From positions 124,001-188,000 of the forward strand of contig NZ_CP061321.1 in NCBI RefSeq assembly GCF_018687195.1: 64,000 bases of DNA, written 5' to 3'. Source of the stretch: Polynucleobacter sp. MWH-UH2A. Its GTDB lineage: Bacteria > Pseudomonadota > Gammaproteobacteria > Burkholderiales > Burkholderiaceae. The translations under genes and the position numbers were made by a program. Within the stretch, counting starts at the first letter, position 1, and every line of letters begins with the position of its first letter. Below the pieces are notes generated by a model. It was not told the origin of the DNA and ran no database searches. It was given only the letters and a program-made list of their open reading frames with translations. Below, one piece after another: positions 27,918 through 39,248 of the stretch.

Positions 27918-29686
27918 GGCCGGTTGGGTTTTCTACAACGCCAAATCTCGTTTTGCGCTTGCCAATGTGGCGCTCAAGACTCATGCTATTTCTTTTGTTT
28001 CTTGTTTTCATGATGCTTCTGTTAAGAGCATTTTGGATTCAAGGCCCAGGGAATGCATTTTATGAAGCTAAAGGCGTACGTGGTACGCAACGTGAGTTGG
28101 AGTTGCCCGCGAGTCGCGGAAAAATTTTGGATCGCAATGGCCAAGTAATTGCTACTAGTCTCGAGGCCAAATCCATCATTGCCTACAACGATACTGTTCC
28201 TGAGGATTTACCTTTCGATAAGCTTCAGAAGCTTGCTAGCTTATTGCAATTAAGTAAAACAGACTTACGCAAAAAATTAAAAGAAGATCGTAAGCAAGTC
28301 TTCCTTAAGCGTCAGGTAGATCCTGCCGTAGCGCAACAAATTATGCAACTGGAAATTCCGGGAATTGGTTTAAATAACGAATACAAACGTTTCTATCCCG
28401 AGGGCGAGGCAATGGCCCATGTGGTTGGCTTTACAAATGTCAACGATAAGGGGCAGGAAGGTATGGAGCTTTCCAGAGAAAAAGATCTGGCTGCTCATCC
28501 CGGTCAAAGGCGTGTAGTGGTTGATCGGCTGGGGCGCGTAGTTGAAGATATTGCAATTGAGCAACTACCCCAAAATGGTAAAGATTTGCAACTGTCGATT
28601 GATAGCAAAATTCAGTTCTTGGCATACAACGCTGTGAAGAATGCAGTTGAGCAACATCATGCAAAAGCAGGCGGAGCTGTAGTTTTAGATGCGCAAACAG
28701 GGGAAATATTAGCGTTAGCAAATTATCCAAGCTATAACCCCAACGATCGCCGAAATTTAAGTGGAGAGCAATTACGTAATCGGGTCTTAACTGATACGTT
28801 TGAGCCCGGTTCCACAATAAAACCACTGACTATTGCCATCGCATTAGAAAAGGGTGCGGTCAATCCCAATACTAATATGGTTATTGGTGCTAAGTATCTG
28901 GTAGGTCCAAAGCCAATTACTGACACTCACCCGTACGCAAATTTAACGGTTGCTGAGGTTATCCAAAAATCAAGCAATATCGGCACAGCCAAAATTGCCA
29001 TGAATAACCTTTCTTCAGAAGAGATGTGGGATTTTTATACTGCAGTTGGTTTAGGGCAGTCTCCGAAAATTGGTTTCCCGGGTGCGGTTGCTGGAACTGT
29101 GCATCCTTACGCAAAATGGACGCCAACCGATCAAGCGCGTATTGCATTTGGTTATGGCATCTCTGGATCTTTATTTCAGGTGGCGCGTGCCTATACAGTT
29201 TTTGCTCGTAATGGTGAGTTAGTCCCATTAACAATTGAACGTAGTCCAGATAACAAGCCCGGCACTCGGGTGTTATCGGCGAAGACGGCAATTGAGATGC
29301 GAGAAATGCTGGAGACTGTTACAGAGTCAGGTGGTACTGCTGTTAAAGCTCAGACAGAAGGTTATCGAGTTGGTGGCAAAACAGGAACGGCGCACAAATT
29401 GGTGGGCAAAGGTTACGGTAATAAATACCGCGCCTACTTTGCAGGCATTGCGCCTATAAGCGCCCCACGAATTGTGGTTGCCGTCATGATTGATGAGCCA
29501 ACGGGTGGCAGTCATTATGGTGGAGATGTGGCTGCGCCAGTGTTCTCAACCATTGTTGGCGAAACTCTAAGAACATTAAATGTTCCTCCAGATAACAAAG
29601 TGAAGCAAATGGCGCTTGATGATAAGAGCCCCACAGAAGTTCGTCCTGCAAATGTGCAGACTCAACACGCGGTCTTGAAACGATGA
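27914..29686 (+). CDS. ftsI: Septal peptidoglycan transpeptidase FtsI (PBP3)
   Basis: FtsI crosslinks septal peptidoglycan. The 590-residue protein has one N-terminal membrane span (about 22-42), a PBP dimerisation domain (from the R-G-x-I-L-D-R-N motif, SRGKILDRNG) and the transpeptidase domain. The serine acyl site is in FEPGSTIKP, the second motif is SSN, and the third is KTGTAHK. It overlaps ftsL and murE by 4 bases each. Confidence 0.96.
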   Translation: MRPVGFSTTPNLVLRLPMWRSRLMLFLLFLVFMMLLLRAFWIQGPGNAFYEAKGVRGTQRELELPASRGKILDRNGQVIATSLEAKSIIAYNDTVPEDLPFDKLQKLASLLQLSKTDLRKKLKEDRKQVFLKRQVDPAVAQQIMQLEIPGIGLNNEYKRFYPEGEAMAHVVGFTNVNDKGQEGMELSREKDLAAHPGQRRVVVDRLGRVVEDIAIEQLPQNGKDLQLSIDSKIQFLAYNAVKNAVEQHHAKAGGAVVLDAQTGEILALANYPSYNPNDRRNLSGEQLRNRVLTDTFEPGSTIKPLTIAIALEKGAVNPNTNMVIGAKYLVGPKPITDTHPYANLTVAEVIQKSSNIGTAKIAMNNLSSEEMWDFYTAVGLGQSPKIGFPGAVAGTVHPYAKWTPTDQARIAFGYGISGSLFQVARAYTVFARNGELVPLTIERSPDNKPGTRVLSAKTAIEMREMLETVTESGGTAVKAQTEGYRVGGKTGTAHKLVGKGYGNKYRAYFAGIAPISAPRIVVAVMIDEPTGGSHYGGDVAAPVFSTIVGETLRTLNVPPDNKVKQMALDDKSPTEVRPANVQTQHAVLKR

Positions 29687-31242
29687 GGACCATGTTGAAT
29701 ATAAACCCCGATCATTTGATTGAGTATCTACATTCCCTGGCAAACTCTTTTGCAAAGGTGAGTGCAGACAGTCGTCAAATTCATACTGGCGATATCTTTT
29801 TTGCTTATCCAGTAGGCCATGGAAATGCATTGCGAGATGGTCGACAATTTATTGATGCAGCACTTGACAATGGTGCTGCATGTGTTGTGTTTGATCCTGT
29901 AGATGCATCAAATCGTTACGCTCGGTATATAGAACATCCGCAATGCCTTGCAGTTGAAAACCTGGCGGCACTTGCTGGGAAGTTTTGCTCAGATTGGTAT
30001 GACAATCCAAGCAAACAATTGCGCATGATTGGGGTTACCGGAACGAATGGCAAAACCAGCGTAACGCAATGGCTTGCAAAGGCTTTGGACGCGCCGAGTT
30101 ACCGCACAGCGGTGCTAGGAACTCTGGGGACAGGCTTTCCTGGCGCCTTAGAGAAAACAGGATATACAACTCCAGACGCTCCAAAATTGCAGACGCAATT
30201 AAAAGAATTATTGGACGCAGGTGCAAAGCAAGTGGCGATGGAGGTATCGTCCCATGCCTTAGATCAGGATCGTATCGCAGGCACTACATTTGATTGCGCA
30301 GTATTTACCAATTTGACGCAAGATCATTTGGATTATCACGGCAGTATGGCTGATTATGCGCAAGCAAAAGCAAAGTTGTTTGCTCAGCAAGGTTTACAGC
30401 ATGCAGTGATTAATTTGGATGATGCCTTCGGCCGTGAATTAGCCATGAATTTGTTAGCCAAAGATGCGTTGAAAGTATGGGCTTATGCGCTAAATAAAAC
30501 TGCTTATCAAGGATTTGAAAAGTTTGGAGATCGATTACAGAGAATTCATGCACAAAATAGTTCTTTAGGTCATTTGGGTTATGACTCTACATTTGTCTTG
30601 GACGGGGTTGGTCAAGTAGACGTGCATGTTCCATTGCTTGGAGAGTTCAACTTAAGCAACGCACTCGCAGTTTGGACAACATTACTTACGCAAGACTTCA
30701 GAATTGACGCAGCAGGTGAGCGCATAAGTCAATTGCAGCCTGTAATTGGGCGAATGGAACTTATTTCATTTAGTAAACATACGAAAGCTGATGGTCTATT
30801 GGCGGTTGTAGATTACGCACATACTCCTGATGCTCTCCAAAAGACTTTGACGACATTACGACCTATCGCCGAACAGCGTGGTGGAAAAATTTGGTGTGTA
30901 TTTGGATGCGGTGGAGATCGGGATATTGGCAAGCGCTCTCAAATGGGTGCAATTGCCCAGCAGTTTGCCGATCAAATTGTCATCACCAGCGATAACCCAA
31001 GATCTGAAGACCCTTTGAAGATCATTCAAATGATTCGCCAAGGAATTAAATCTCCTAGCGTGAATGTGCAAGAGATCCCTGATCGCGCAGCTGCCATCAT
31101 GGCAGCAATTCGTCATGCCGATATTCGCGACATTGTGTTGGTTGCTGGCAAAGGCCATGAAACTACTCAGGAAATTGGTGATAAGCGTTTTGATTTTTCT
31201 GATCAGGAACACATTCGGCTTGCAGCGGGGGGTCTGGTCTGA
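29683..31242 (+). CDS. murE: UDP-MurNAc-tripeptide synthetase (meso-DAP adding)
   Basis: MurE adds meso-diaminopimelate to UDP-MurNAc-L-Ala-D-Glu. The 519-residue ligase has the ATP loop GVTGTNGKTSVTQWL, the carbamylated-lysine region and the DAP-specificity tetrapeptide DNPR in ITSDNPRSEDPLKI. DNPR rather than a lysine-type motif indicates DAP peptidoglycan, as expected for a Gram-negative. It overlaps ftsI; murF starts on the last base of its stop. Confidence 0.96.
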   Translation: MRTMLNINPDHLIEYLHSLANSFAKVSADSRQIHTGDIFFAYPVGHGNALRDGRQFIDAALDNGAACVVFDPVDASNRYARYIEHPQCLAVENLAALAGKFCSDWYDNPSKQLRMIGVTGTNGKTSVTQWLAKALDAPSYRTAVLGTLGTGFPGALEKTGYTTPDAPKLQTQLKELLDAGAKQVAMEVSSHALDQDRIAGTTFDCAVFTNLTQDHLDYHGSMADYAQAKAKLFAQQGLQHAVINLDDAFGRELAMNLLAKDALKVWAYALNKTAYQGFEKFGDRLQRIHAQNSSLGHLGYDSTFVLDGVGQVDVHVPLLGEFNLSNALAVWTTLLTQDFRIDAAGERISQLQPVIGRMELISFSKHTKADGLLAVVDYAHTPDALQKTLTTLRPIAEQRGGKIWCVFGCGGDRDIGKRSQMGAIAQQFADQIVITSDNPRSEDPLKIIQMIRQGIKSPSVNVQEIPDRAAAIMAAIRHADIRDIVLVAGKGHETTQEIGDKRFDFSDQEHIRLAAGGLV

Positions 31243-32684
31243 TGGCTGCAATGACCACTCTTGCTCAGGTGCACGCGATGCTCCCTGGCAGTCACTTGCT
31301 AAATATTTCTGCAAAAGAAGCAGAAATATTAATGCTGTCTAGAGTGGGAACGGATAGTCGACAAATCGATTCTGGCGAGTTATTTATTGCCCTAACGGGT
31401 GAGCGCTTTGATGCGCACGATTTCTTGGTTGATGTTGCTAAGTCAGGCGCAGGCGCTGCACTTGTAAGTGATGCTAAAAAATGTCCGGCAACTCTACCGG
31501 CTGTATGCGTGCCTGATACCCGCATAGGACTCGGTGAGTTAGCAAAAGCATGGCGCGCAAGCCATGCTATCCCATTAGCCTTAGTAACTGGCAGCAATGG
31601 GAAGACCACCGTTAAAGAAATGATCGCTTCAATATTTAAGGCATCAGCTGGTGAGTCGCATACCTTGGTGACAAAAGGCAATCTCAATAATGAGATTGGT
31701 TTGCCTCTGACCTTATTAAAGCTTCGCTCTACAGATAAGTTGGCGGTGGTTGAGCTGGGCATGAATCATCCAGGCGAGACTGCTCAGCTAGCCTCAATAG
31801 CGCAGGCGAATATTGCTGTAATTAATAACGCGCAACGAGAGCACCAAGAGTTTATGGAGACCGTTGCCGCAGTTGCAGAAGAGCATGCAGATGTTATTCG
31901 AGCATTACCAAAAAATGGAATCGCGGTATTTCCGGCTGATTCGGAATTTTCGAGTGTTTGGCAAGCTGCCGCAGCGGGCCGCAAGGTGATTGATTTTGCG
32001 TTGACGTCCAACGAGTCAAACTCAGGCTTGGCATTGAGTGGCAATCAACTGGGTAATGGCCGATTGCAGATTAATGTTGGCGCACAATCAATCGAAGTTC
32101 AATTAAATACGCTTGGCGCTCACAACCTGCGTAATGCATTAGCAGCAAGCGCTGTGGCATTAGCAGCAGAAATCTCTCTTGAAAAAATTAAGCAAGGACT
32201 TGAAGCATTTGCACCAGTCAATGGTCGCATGCAGATTAAATTTTCTGACTCGAAGTACACATTGATTGACGATAGTTACAACGCTAATCCAGATTCGGTC
32301 AGGGCCGCAATTGATGCATTAAAGCAGTCGGGTGGTAAAGCATGGCTTGTTTTAGGTGATATGGGTGAAGTGGGCAATCAAGGCCCTGAATTTCACCGAG
32401 AAGTTGGTGCTTATGCCGCGGAACAAGGAATTACCAAGTTGTTTGCCTTAGGTGAGCAGTGCGTATCTGCTGTAAATGGTTTTGACTCAACAAAAACGGC
32501 TGCAGGTTCAAGTGCTAGCCATTTCACAAGCGTTGAGAATTTGATTGCGAAGCTGAATGAAGAATTACGTTCGCATTTGGCTGACGGTAATCAGCATTTA
32601 AATATTTTGGTTAAAGGTTCACGATTTATGCGCATGGAGCGTGTAGTGCAAGCCTTATTAGAGGAGGCTAAAACATGCTCTTAA
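31242..32684 (+). CDS. murF: UDP-MurNAc-pentapeptide synthetase
   Basis: MurF adds D-alanyl-D-alanine to the UDP-MurNAc-tripeptide. The 480-residue Mur ligase shows the P-loop [27 protein letters not shown], the H-E motif [24 protein letters not shown] and GDMGEVG. Its end overlaps mraY by 10 bases. Confidence 0.96.
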   Translation: MAAMTTLAQVHAMLPGSHLLNISAKEAEILMLSRVGTDSRQIDSGELFIALTGERFDAHDFLVDVAKSGAGAALVSDAKKCPATLPAVCVPDTRIGLGELAKAWRASHAIPLALVTGSNGKTTVKEMIASIFKASAGESHTLVTKGNLNNEIGLPLTLLKLRSTDKLAVVELGMNHPGETAQLASIAQANIAVINNAQREHQEFMETVAAVAEEHADVIRALPKNGIAVFPADSEFSSVWQAAAAGRKVIDFALTSNESNSGLALSGNQLGNGRLQINVGAQSIEVQLNTLGAHNLRNALAASAVALAAEISLEKIKQGLEAFAPVNGRMQIKFSDSKYTLIDDSYNANPDSVRAAIDALKQSGGKAWLVLGDMGEVGNQGPEFHREVGAYAAEQGITKLFALGEQCVSAVNGFDSTKTAAGSSASHFTSVENLIAKLNEELRSHLADGNQHLNILVKGSRFMRMERVVQALLEEAKTCS

Positions 32685-33844
32685 TGTTGGCGCAGTGGTT
32701 ACAAGAGGACTTTGGATTTTTCCGCGTCTTCAACTACATTACCTTTAGAGCTGTCATGGCTACCGTGACAGCTTTATTGATTGGCTTGGCTGCTGGACCT
32801 TGGGTAATTCGTAAGTTAGCTGAACTCAAAATGGGGCAAGCGGTACGCACCGATGGACCTCAAACGCACTTAATTAAATCTGGCACACCCACTATGGGCG
32901 GCGTGTTAATTCTGATCGGCATATTTGTTTCCTGCATGCTTTGGGCGGACTTAAGTAATCGTTTTATTTGGATTGTGATGATTGTGACTTTTGGTTTCGG
33001 CGCAATAGGCTGGGTAGACGACTACCGAAAAGTAGCGCGTAAAGATCCCAAAGGTATGGCCTCTCGTGAGAAATTCTTTTGGCAAACCTTGATTGGCTTA
33101 TTTGCCGCTATTTATCTGGCGTTTTCAGTATCCGAGGTAAACAACCTCAAGGTATTGCAATTGTTTTATGAATGGCTCAAGAGTGGTTTTGCTTTGGATT
33201 TACCGGCAAAGACCAATTTACTAATCCCATTTATGAAAGAGGTCAGTTATCCACTGGGAATGATGGGCTTCATTATTTTGAGCTACTTGGTGATTGTGGG
33301 TAGTAGCAATGCAGTCAACTTAACGGATGGTCTAGATGGATTGGTGATTATGCCGGTGATATTGGTTGGCGCGGCGCTAGGTGCTTTTGCATATGTGATG
33401 GGTAATGCCATTTATGCGAAATATCTTCTATTTCCTTACATTCCCGGCGCCGGTGAGCTCATGATCTTCTGCGGAGCTATGGGTGGCGCTGGCCTTGCTT
33501 TTCTTTGGTACAACACGCACCCAGCCCAAGTATTTATGGGCGATGTGGGTGCCTTAGCTTTAGGTGGTGCGCTCGGAACGATCGCAGTGATTGTTCGCCA
33601 AGAGATTGTTTTGTTCGTGATGGGCGGAATTTTTGTAGCGGAAACACTTTCAGTAATGCTGCAAGTGTTTTGGTTCAAGCTCACTAAAAAGCATTTTGGT
33701 GAAGGGCGCCGTATTTTCCGCATGGCTCCTTTGCACCATCACTTTGAATTGGGTGGATGGAAAGAAACGCAAGTAGTTGTGCGCTTTTGGATCATTACGA
33801 TTCTGTTGGTGCTAATTGGTTTATCCAGTTTGAAATTACGGTGA
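32675..33844 (+). CDS. mraY: Phospho-MurNAc-pentapeptide translocase
   Basis: MraY transfers phospho-MurNAc-pentapeptide to undecaprenyl phosphate to make lipid I in the inner membrane. The 389-residue polytopic protein (about ten spans) has DDYRKV, the NLTDGLDGL motif with catalytic aspartates, and [16 protein letters not shown] strong AGAGGAGG ribosome site (about 32661-32668) lies within murF, 7 bases before the chosen ATG; another ATG is three codons later. Confidence 0.97.
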   Translation: MLLMLAQWLQEDFGFFRVFNYITFRAVMATVTALLIGLAAGPWVIRKLAELKMGQAVRTDGPQTHLIKSGTPTMGGVLILIGIFVSCMLWADLSNRFIWIVMIVTFGFGAIGWVDDYRKVARKDPKGMASREKFFWQTLIGLFAAIYLAFSVSEVNNLKVLQLFYEWLKSGFALDLPAKTNLLIPFMKEVSYPLGMMGFIILSYLVIVGSSNAVNLTDGLDGLVIMPVILVGAALGAFAYVMGNAIYAKYLLFPYIPGAGELMIFCGAMGGAGLAFLWYNTHPAQVFMGDVGALALGGALGTIAVIVRQEIVLFVMGGIFVAETLSVMLQVFWFKLTKKHFGEGRRIFRMAPLHHHFELGGWKETQVVVRFWIITILLVLIGLSSLKLR

Positions 33845-33857
33845 GCCATATCAATAT

Positions 33858-35477
33858 ATGTTGAATTTAGTTAACGTCTTCGCAAATCCCGCTGCAGTAG
33901 CAGATTCAGGCTACGAGGCGCCACATCGCTTTCTGATTTTGGGATTGGGCGAGTCTGGCGTGGCGATGGCGAAATGGTGTTTGCGAAACGGTGCATTTGT
34001 AAGGCTTGCAGATACCCGCGAACGCACGAATTTGTCAGAGCATCAATTGGCTTGGCTTGCAGAGCTAGAGTTCGCAGGTTTGAAAGAGGCTTGCTTTGGC
34101 CCATTGGGCGATGACTTACTCAATGACATTGACGTTATTGGCATTAGTCCTGGTCTTTCTCCACTACAAGAGCCAACAGAATCATTTTTAGTAAAAGCTC
34201 GTAAGGTTAGGGTTGATGTTTGGAGTGAAATTGAATTTTTTGCTCGTGCAATTTCTGCAATGGAACATATTGCGCTTGAAAAACAGTCTAGTTATGCAAC
34301 ATCAGTGCTTGCTATTACTGGCACAAATGGTAAGACCACAACAACTGCTTTGACGGGTCAGTTATGCGAGCGCGCTGGTAAGAAAGTAGCCGTTGCTGGA
34401 AATATCAGCCCAGCAGCGCTTGATAAGTTAATGGCTTGCTTGGATGCTGCTGATCAAATTGAAGATATGCCTGATGTTTGGGTGTTAGAGCTTTCTAGTT
34501 TCCAGTTGGTTTACACCGATTCGCTTAATGCGACAGCCGCCACCGTTTTAAATATCACTCAAGACCATTTAGATTGGCATGGAGATATGTCTTCTTATGC
34601 GCAAGCTAAAGGCAAGATATTCGGTAGTAATACGATTTGTGTTTTAAATCGAGATGATTCCCTAGTAATGAACCTTCTCACTGATGAGCAAAAATCAGAG
34701 AGAGCTATCGTGACCTTTGGTTCCAATAGTCCCGATGAGCAGGGTGCTTTCGGCATTGAGCATGATTTACGTGCTGGTGGAATTGATTGGTTGGTTTGGG
34801 CTGAGGTAGATGAGGATATTGAGCCACAGCCAAAACGTCGCCGTAAGTCTACTGTCGTTGAAGAAGAACCCTTACGTATGAAGCGTTTGATTCCGGCAGA
34901 TGCATTGCGTATACGTGGTCGCCACAATGCGTTAAATGCTTTGGCTGCGCTTGCCTTGGCGCGCGCAGCCAATTTGCCCTTAAATGTTTTGTTGCATGGT
35001 TTACGTGATTACCATGGTGAACCTCACCGTGTTCAAAGTATTGCAGTAGTAAACGACGTCGAATATGTTGATGACAGCAAGGGAACAAATGTTGGCGCAA
35101 CAGTAGCTGCTCTGAATGGCTTGGGTAGCAATGAGGCTGGCAAGCGAATCTGGTTAATTGCTGGAGGTGATGGCAAGGGGCAGGACTTTAGCCCTCTACG
35201 CGAACCAGCACTCCGATTTGTTAAAGGGGTTTTCCTGATTGGCAATGATGGTGAAAAAATTGCCCAAGCAATTGGTAGTGATGTTCCTTGCGTTATCAGT
35301 GGAAATTTATCTACTGCTGTAAGTGCTGCTGCAGCTCAAGCCGTATCTGGTGATTTAGTGCTTCTTTCTCCAGCATGTGCAAGCTTCGATCAGTTCCGAG
35401 ATTATGTTGAGCGCGCTCAGGTTTTTGTCTCGGAAGTAGAAGAGCTGGGAATGCGTTTTGAAGGAGCTCAGGCATGA
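33858..35477 (+). CDS. murD: UDP-MurNAc-L-Ala:D-Glu ligase, with a charged insert
   Basis: MurD adds D-glutamate to UDP-MurNAc-L-alanine. It has GLGESGVAMAKW in the UDP-binding domain, the ATP loop ITGTNGKTTTT (about residue 154) and SNPANQ-type region HRVQ / DDSKGTNVGATV / SPACASFDQF. At 539 residues it is about 100 longer than the Escherichia coli enzyme. Extra length sits partly before the P-loop and partly in a charged stretch around residues 310-345 (QPKRRRKSTVVEEE). Longer MurD proteins are usual in Burkholderiales. It overlaps ftsW by 4 bases. Confidence 0.94.
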   Translation: MLNLVNVFANPAAVADSGYEAPHRFLILGLGESGVAMAKWCLRNGAFVRLADTRERTNLSEHQLAWLAELEFAGLKEACFGPLGDDLLNDIDVIGISPGLSPLQEPTESFLVKARKVRVDVWSEIEFFARAISAMEHIALEKQSSYATSVLAITGTNGKTTTTALTGQLCERAGKKVAVAGNISPAALDKLMACLDAADQIEDMPDVWVLELSSFQLVYTDSLNATAATVLNITQDHLDWHGDMSSYAQAKGKIFGSNTICVLNRDDSLVMNLLTDEQKSERAIVTFGSNSPDEQGAFGIEHDLRAGGIDWLVWAEVDEDIEPQPKRRRKSTVVEEEPLRMKRLIPADALRIRGRHNALNALAALALARAANLPLNVLLHGLRDYHGEPHRVQSIAVVNDVEYVDDSKGTNVGATVAALNGLGSNEAGKRIWLIAGGDGKGQDFSPLREPALRFVKGVFLIGNDGEKIAQAIGSDVPCVISGNLSTAVSAAAAQAVSGDLVLLSPACASFDQFRDYVERAQVFVSEVEELGMRFEGAQA

Positions 35478-36745
35478 GCTTAAAAGAAAAATTATTTCCT
35501 CAAAACCGCCTTGGTTTGGATCGCTTCTGGAATTTTTCTAGAGGTGGTATTGATAATTTCCGTACAGGTTTGCGTGATGCGGTTTCTGGAGTTGAGCAAA
35601 CACGTTCACGCATGATGGAATACGACCAATTGCTGGTTTGGGCTGTTTTATCGCTCATGCTGATTGGCCTAGTCATGGTTTATTCAGCTTCGATTACCTT
35701 GGCTGACGGGCCTAAGTATGCGAACTACAGTAGTAACTTCTTTCTAATTCGTCACTTGATTTCTCTGGCAATTGCAATTGGGGTCGGTATTTGGGCATTC
35801 AAGATTCCCAGTAAAGTATGGGATCGTTATTCCCCAGTCATTTTTGGTTTTACAGTGATCTTGCTGATTGCTGTGTTGATTCCGGGTATCGGTAAAGGCG
35901 TTAATGGGGCTAAGCGCTGGATCCCATTAGGTGTAATGAATTTTCAGCCTTCAGAGTTAATGAAATTCGCTGCGGTTATTTTTGCCGCAAGCTACACAGT
36001 GCAACGTCAAGAATATCTACATTCCTTTTCGAAAGGAATGTTGCCTATGGGTATTGCTGTTGCCCTTGTTGGTGGCCTCTTGATGAAAGAGCCGGACATG
36101 GGTGCTTTTGTAGTAGTAGCGTTGATTGCATTTGGTATTTTGTTCTTGGGTGGAATCAATGCCAAATTATTTGGTGGCTTGATTGTGGTTGGTTTGCTTA
36201 GTGGGGCTGCCATGATTGCGCTCTCGCCATTTAGACGTGGTCGTATGCTGGCCTTTATGGACCCTTGGCAGGTGGATAACGCTGCAAACAAGGGCTACCA
36301 GTTAACACACTCGTTAATGGCATTCGGGAGAGGTGAATGGTTTGGGACCGGGCTGGGCGGTAGCGTTGAAAAGCTGCATTACTTACCTGAAGCGCATACC
36401 GACTTCATCATGGCCGTAATTGGTGAAGAACTGGGTTTTGTTGGCGTCGTTGTCATGATCTTCTTGTTTTATTGGATTGTGCGCCGTGCTTTCATGATTG
36501 GCCGTACCGCTTTGCAATTGGATCGAAGTTTTGCAGGCTTAGCCGCTAAGGGTGTAGCTATTTGGGTTGGTTGGCAAGCATTTATCAATATGGGCGTGAA
36601 CTTAGGTTTACTGCCAACAAAAGGTCTGACATTGCCATTGGTAAGTTATGGTGGCTCCGGCATTTTGATGAATGCAGTTGCAATAGCAATGCTATTGCGT
36701 ATTGATTATGAGAATCGCATTTTGATGCGCGGAGGGAAACTGTGA
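35474..36745 (+). CDS. ftsW: Septal SEDS glycosyltransferase FtsW
   Basis: FtsW polymerises lipid II at the septum together with FtsI. The 423-residue polytopic protein has about ten membrane spans and the SEDS signatures: VYSASI near the first span, FQPSELMKFAAV, KEPDMGAFVV, and the C-terminal GLTLPLVSYGGSGIL. About 50 cytoplasmic N-terminal residues precede the first span. It overlaps murD and murG by 4 bases. Confidence 0.96.
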   Translation: MSLKEKLFPQNRLGLDRFWNFSRGGIDNFRTGLRDAVSGVEQTRSRMMEYDQLLVWAVLSLMLIGLVMVYSASITLADGPKYANYSSNFFLIRHLISLAIAIGVGIWAFKIPSKVWDRYSPVIFGFTVILLIAVLIPGIGKGVNGAKRWIPLGVMNFQPSELMKFAAVIFAASYTVQRQEYLHSFSKGMLPMGIAVALVGGLLMKEPDMGAFVVVALIAFGILFLGGINAKLFGGLIVVGLLSGAAMIALSPFRRGRMLAFMDPWQVDNAANKGYQLTHSLMAFGRGEWFGTGLGGSVEKLHYLPEAHTDFIMAVIGEELGFVGVVVMIFLFYWIVRRAFMIGRTALQLDRSFAGLAAKGVAIWVGWQAFINMGVNLGLLPTKGLTLPLVSYGGSGILMNAVAIAMLLRIDYENRILMRGGKL

Positions 36746-37815
36746 CAAGACCCTCAATATTAGTGATGGCTGGTGGTACTGGTGGGCATATCTTCCCAGG
36801 ATTGGCTGTCGCCGAGTATTTGCGGATTTGTGGTTGGAATGTTTCATGGCTAGGTAATCAAAAAGGCATGGAATATCGCTTGGTTCAGTCTTGCGATTTT
36901 CCTTTTGAAGCAGTGGAGTTTGGTGGTTTGCGTGGTAAGGGCTTAAAAGCCAAGTTGATGCTTCCAATCAATTTGGCGCGCGCCTGTTATCAAAGTTGGA
37001 ACATTATGCGTCGTCTCAAACCCAGTGTTGTATTGGGTATGGGCGGATACATTACATTCCCGGGCGGTCTAGTGAGTAAGCTTTTGAAGCGCCCATTGGT
37101 GTTACATGAATCCAATTCTGTAGCGGGTAGTGCAAATCGTGCGTTAGCCAAAGTTGCCATGCGCACCCTAACTGGTTTTCCGAATACGATGGACAAAGCA
37201 GAGTGGGTTGGCAATCCTATTCGGCAAGAGTTTGACAATATGCCGGCACCTGCTTTGCGCTATGAACAGCGTCAAGGCCCGCTTTCAATCTTGGTTGTTG
37301 GCGGCAGTCTAGGTGCTGCTGCACTCAATAAAAATATTCCTGCTGCATTAGCTTTGATTTCCAAAGAGACTCGCCCTAAGGTGATTCATCAGGCGGGCGA
37401 TAAACATCTGGCGGATTTGCAGGCCCGATATGCAGAGTGCGGGGTTGAGGCAGACATTCGTCCCTTTATCGACGATATGCCAAATGCCTATGCTCAGGCT
37501 GATTTGGTTATTTGTCGCTCTGGTGCAATGACCGTCTCTGAATTAGCAGCTTGTGGCGTGGCTTCTTGTTTGATTCCATTTCCGCATGCAATTGATGATC
37601 ATCAAACTGCAAACGCACGTTTTTTATCAGACGCCAATGCAGCTGTTCTATTGCCACAAAAACAATTAAACCCTCAGGATCTAGCTGCAATGATTCAAAG
37701 CTTTCAACGTGAGGATCTCAAGCAGATGGCGGTTCGCGCTCATGCTTTGGCTAAGCCACATGCAACTCAGCGTGTTGCTGAAGTGTGCGCTGATTGTGCG
37801 GGAGTAGGTATATGA
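36742..37815 (+). CDS. murG: Lipid II synthase MurG (GlcNAc transferase)
   Basis: MurG adds GlcNAc to lipid I at the cytoplasmic face. The start is GTG at 36742, overlapping the ftsW stop, and gives the diagnostic N-terminus with [15 protein letters not shown]. Also seen are [23 protein letters not shown] and the nucleotide-binding [15 protein letters not shown]. 357 residues is typical. Its stop overlaps the murC start. Confidence 0.97.
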   Translation: MTRPSILVMAGGTGGHIFPGLAVAEYLRICGWNVSWLGNQKGMEYRLVQSCDFPFEAVEFGGLRGKGLKAKLMLPINLARACYQSWNIMRRLKPSVVLGMGGYITFPGGLVSKLLKRPLVLHESNSVAGSANRALAKVAMRTLTGFPNTMDKAEWVGNPIRQEFDNMPAPALRYEQRQGPLSILVVGGSLGAAALNKNIPAALALISKETRPKVIHQAGDKHLADLQARYAECGVEADIRPFIDDMPNAYAQADLVICRSGAMTVSELAACGVASCLIPFPHAIDDHQTANARFLSDANAAVLLPQKQLNPQDLAAMIQSFQREDLKQMAVRAHALAKPHATQRVAEVCADCAGVGI

Positions 37816-39248
37816 AACACATCGTTCAGCAAATTCACTTTATCGGAATTGGTGGTGCCGGCATGAGTGGCATCGCTGAGGTGCTACTCAATCTTGGATA
37901 TCAAGTCTCAGGCTCTGATTTAGCAGAAAGCGCAACGACAAAACGTTTGAGAGAGTTAGGCGCAGTTATTCAGATTGGCCATGATCCAAAGAATGTAGGC
38001 ACTGCGGAGGCGGTTGTCATTTCAACTGCAGTAGCAGGCAATAACCCAGAAGTATTGGCTGCGAGAGCCGCCAAGATTCCGGTGATTCAACGTGCTGTGA
38101 TGTTGGGCGAGCTAATGCGCTTAAAACAAGGTATTGCGATCGCTGGCACTCACGGAAAAACGACCACCACGAGCTTAGTTGCTTCTGTATTAGCAGAAGG
38201 TGGTTTGGACCCCACATTTGTGATTGGCGGAAAATTAAATTCTGCTGGAGCAAATGCGCGTTTGGGTCAAGGCGACTTTATTGTGGTTGAGGCCGATGAA
38301 TCAGATGCATCTTTCTTGCAACTATTCCCAGCTATGGAAGTAGTAACCAATATCGATGCTGATCATATGGATACCTACCAGCACGATATGGCGAGGTTGA
38401 AACAAGCTTTTGTGCAGTTTATTCAGCGGATGCCATTCTATGGTGTAGCTGTTTTGTGCATTGATGATGCGAGTGTGCGCGACATCATCCCGTTTGTTTC
38501 GCAACCCGTATTACGCTATGGTTTATCTGAAGATGCTGACATTCGTGCAAGCAATGTTCGTGCTGATGACACTCGAATGCACTTCACAGTAGAGCGCCGT
38601 ACTGTCCGCCGTCATGGTAACAAGCCAGGACCACTCAATGTAACCTTGAATCTCCCGGGATTGCATAACGTTCGCAATGCTTTGGCTGCAATTGGTATTG
38701 CAACCGAGTTAGGTGTTGGCGATGAAGCTATTACAAAAGCCTTATCTGAGTTCGGTGGCGTTGGTCGTCGATTCCAAAGACATGGTGATGTTTCCTTAGT
38801 GTCCGGCGGTAGCTTCACATTGATTGATGATTACGGCCATCACCCAGTAGAAATGGCTGCAACATTGGCTGCGGCACGTGGAGCATACCCAAATCGCCGA
38901 TTGGTATTGGCGTTTCAGCCACATCGATTTACTAGAACGCGCGACTGCTTTGGTGAGTTTGTTCAGGTGCTCAAAAATTTTGATGCTTTGGTATTGACTG
39001 AGGTATATCCCGCTGGCGAAGCAAAAATTCCGGGCGCAGATGGCAAGAGTTTGATGAAAGCCGCCCTGGCTGAAGATAAAGCTACCAAATCTCTTCTGCA
39101 ATCTGGTGCAGTGGTGTTTGCATCCAGCGTTACCGAGATGCCAGAAAAACTGAATCAGATATTAAAAGATGGAGATGTATTGATTACGATGGGCGCTGGT
39201 TCAATATCAGCCTTGCCACACACCTTAGTGGAGGCAAAGCATGTCTAA
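37812..39248 (+). CDS. murC: UDP-MurNAc:L-alanine ligase
   Basis: MurC adds the first amino acid of the stem peptide. The ATG at 37812 overlaps the murG stop (ATGA) and gives the family N-terminus [20 protein letters not shown]; an open frame six codons longer is not needed. Also present are [23 protein letters not shown], the [10 protein letters not shown] motif and FQPHRFTRT. 478 residues. It overlaps ddl by 8 bases. Confidence 0.97.
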   Translation: MKHIVQQIHFIGIGGAGMSGIAEVLLNLGYQVSGSDLAESATTKRLRELGAVIQIGHDPKNVGTAEAVVISTAVAGNNPEVLAARAAKIPVIQRAVMLGELMRLKQGIAIAGTHGKTTTTSLVASVLAEGGLDPTFVIGGKLNSAGANARLGQGDFIVVEADESDASFLQLFPAMEVVTNIDADHMDTYQHDMARLKQAFVQFIQRMPFYGVAVLCIDDASVRDIIPFVSQPVLRYGLSEDADIRASNVRADDTRMHFTVERRTVRRHGNKPGPLNVTLNLPGLHNVRNALAAIGIATELGVGDEAITKALSEFGGVGRRFQRHGDVSLVSGGSFTLIDDYGHHPVEMAATLAAARGAYPNRRLVLAFQPHRFTRTRDCFGEFVQVLKNFDALVLTEVYPAGEAKIPGADGKSLMKAALAEDKATKSLLQSGAVVFASSVTEMPEKLNQILKDGDVLITMGAGSISALPHTLVEAKHV

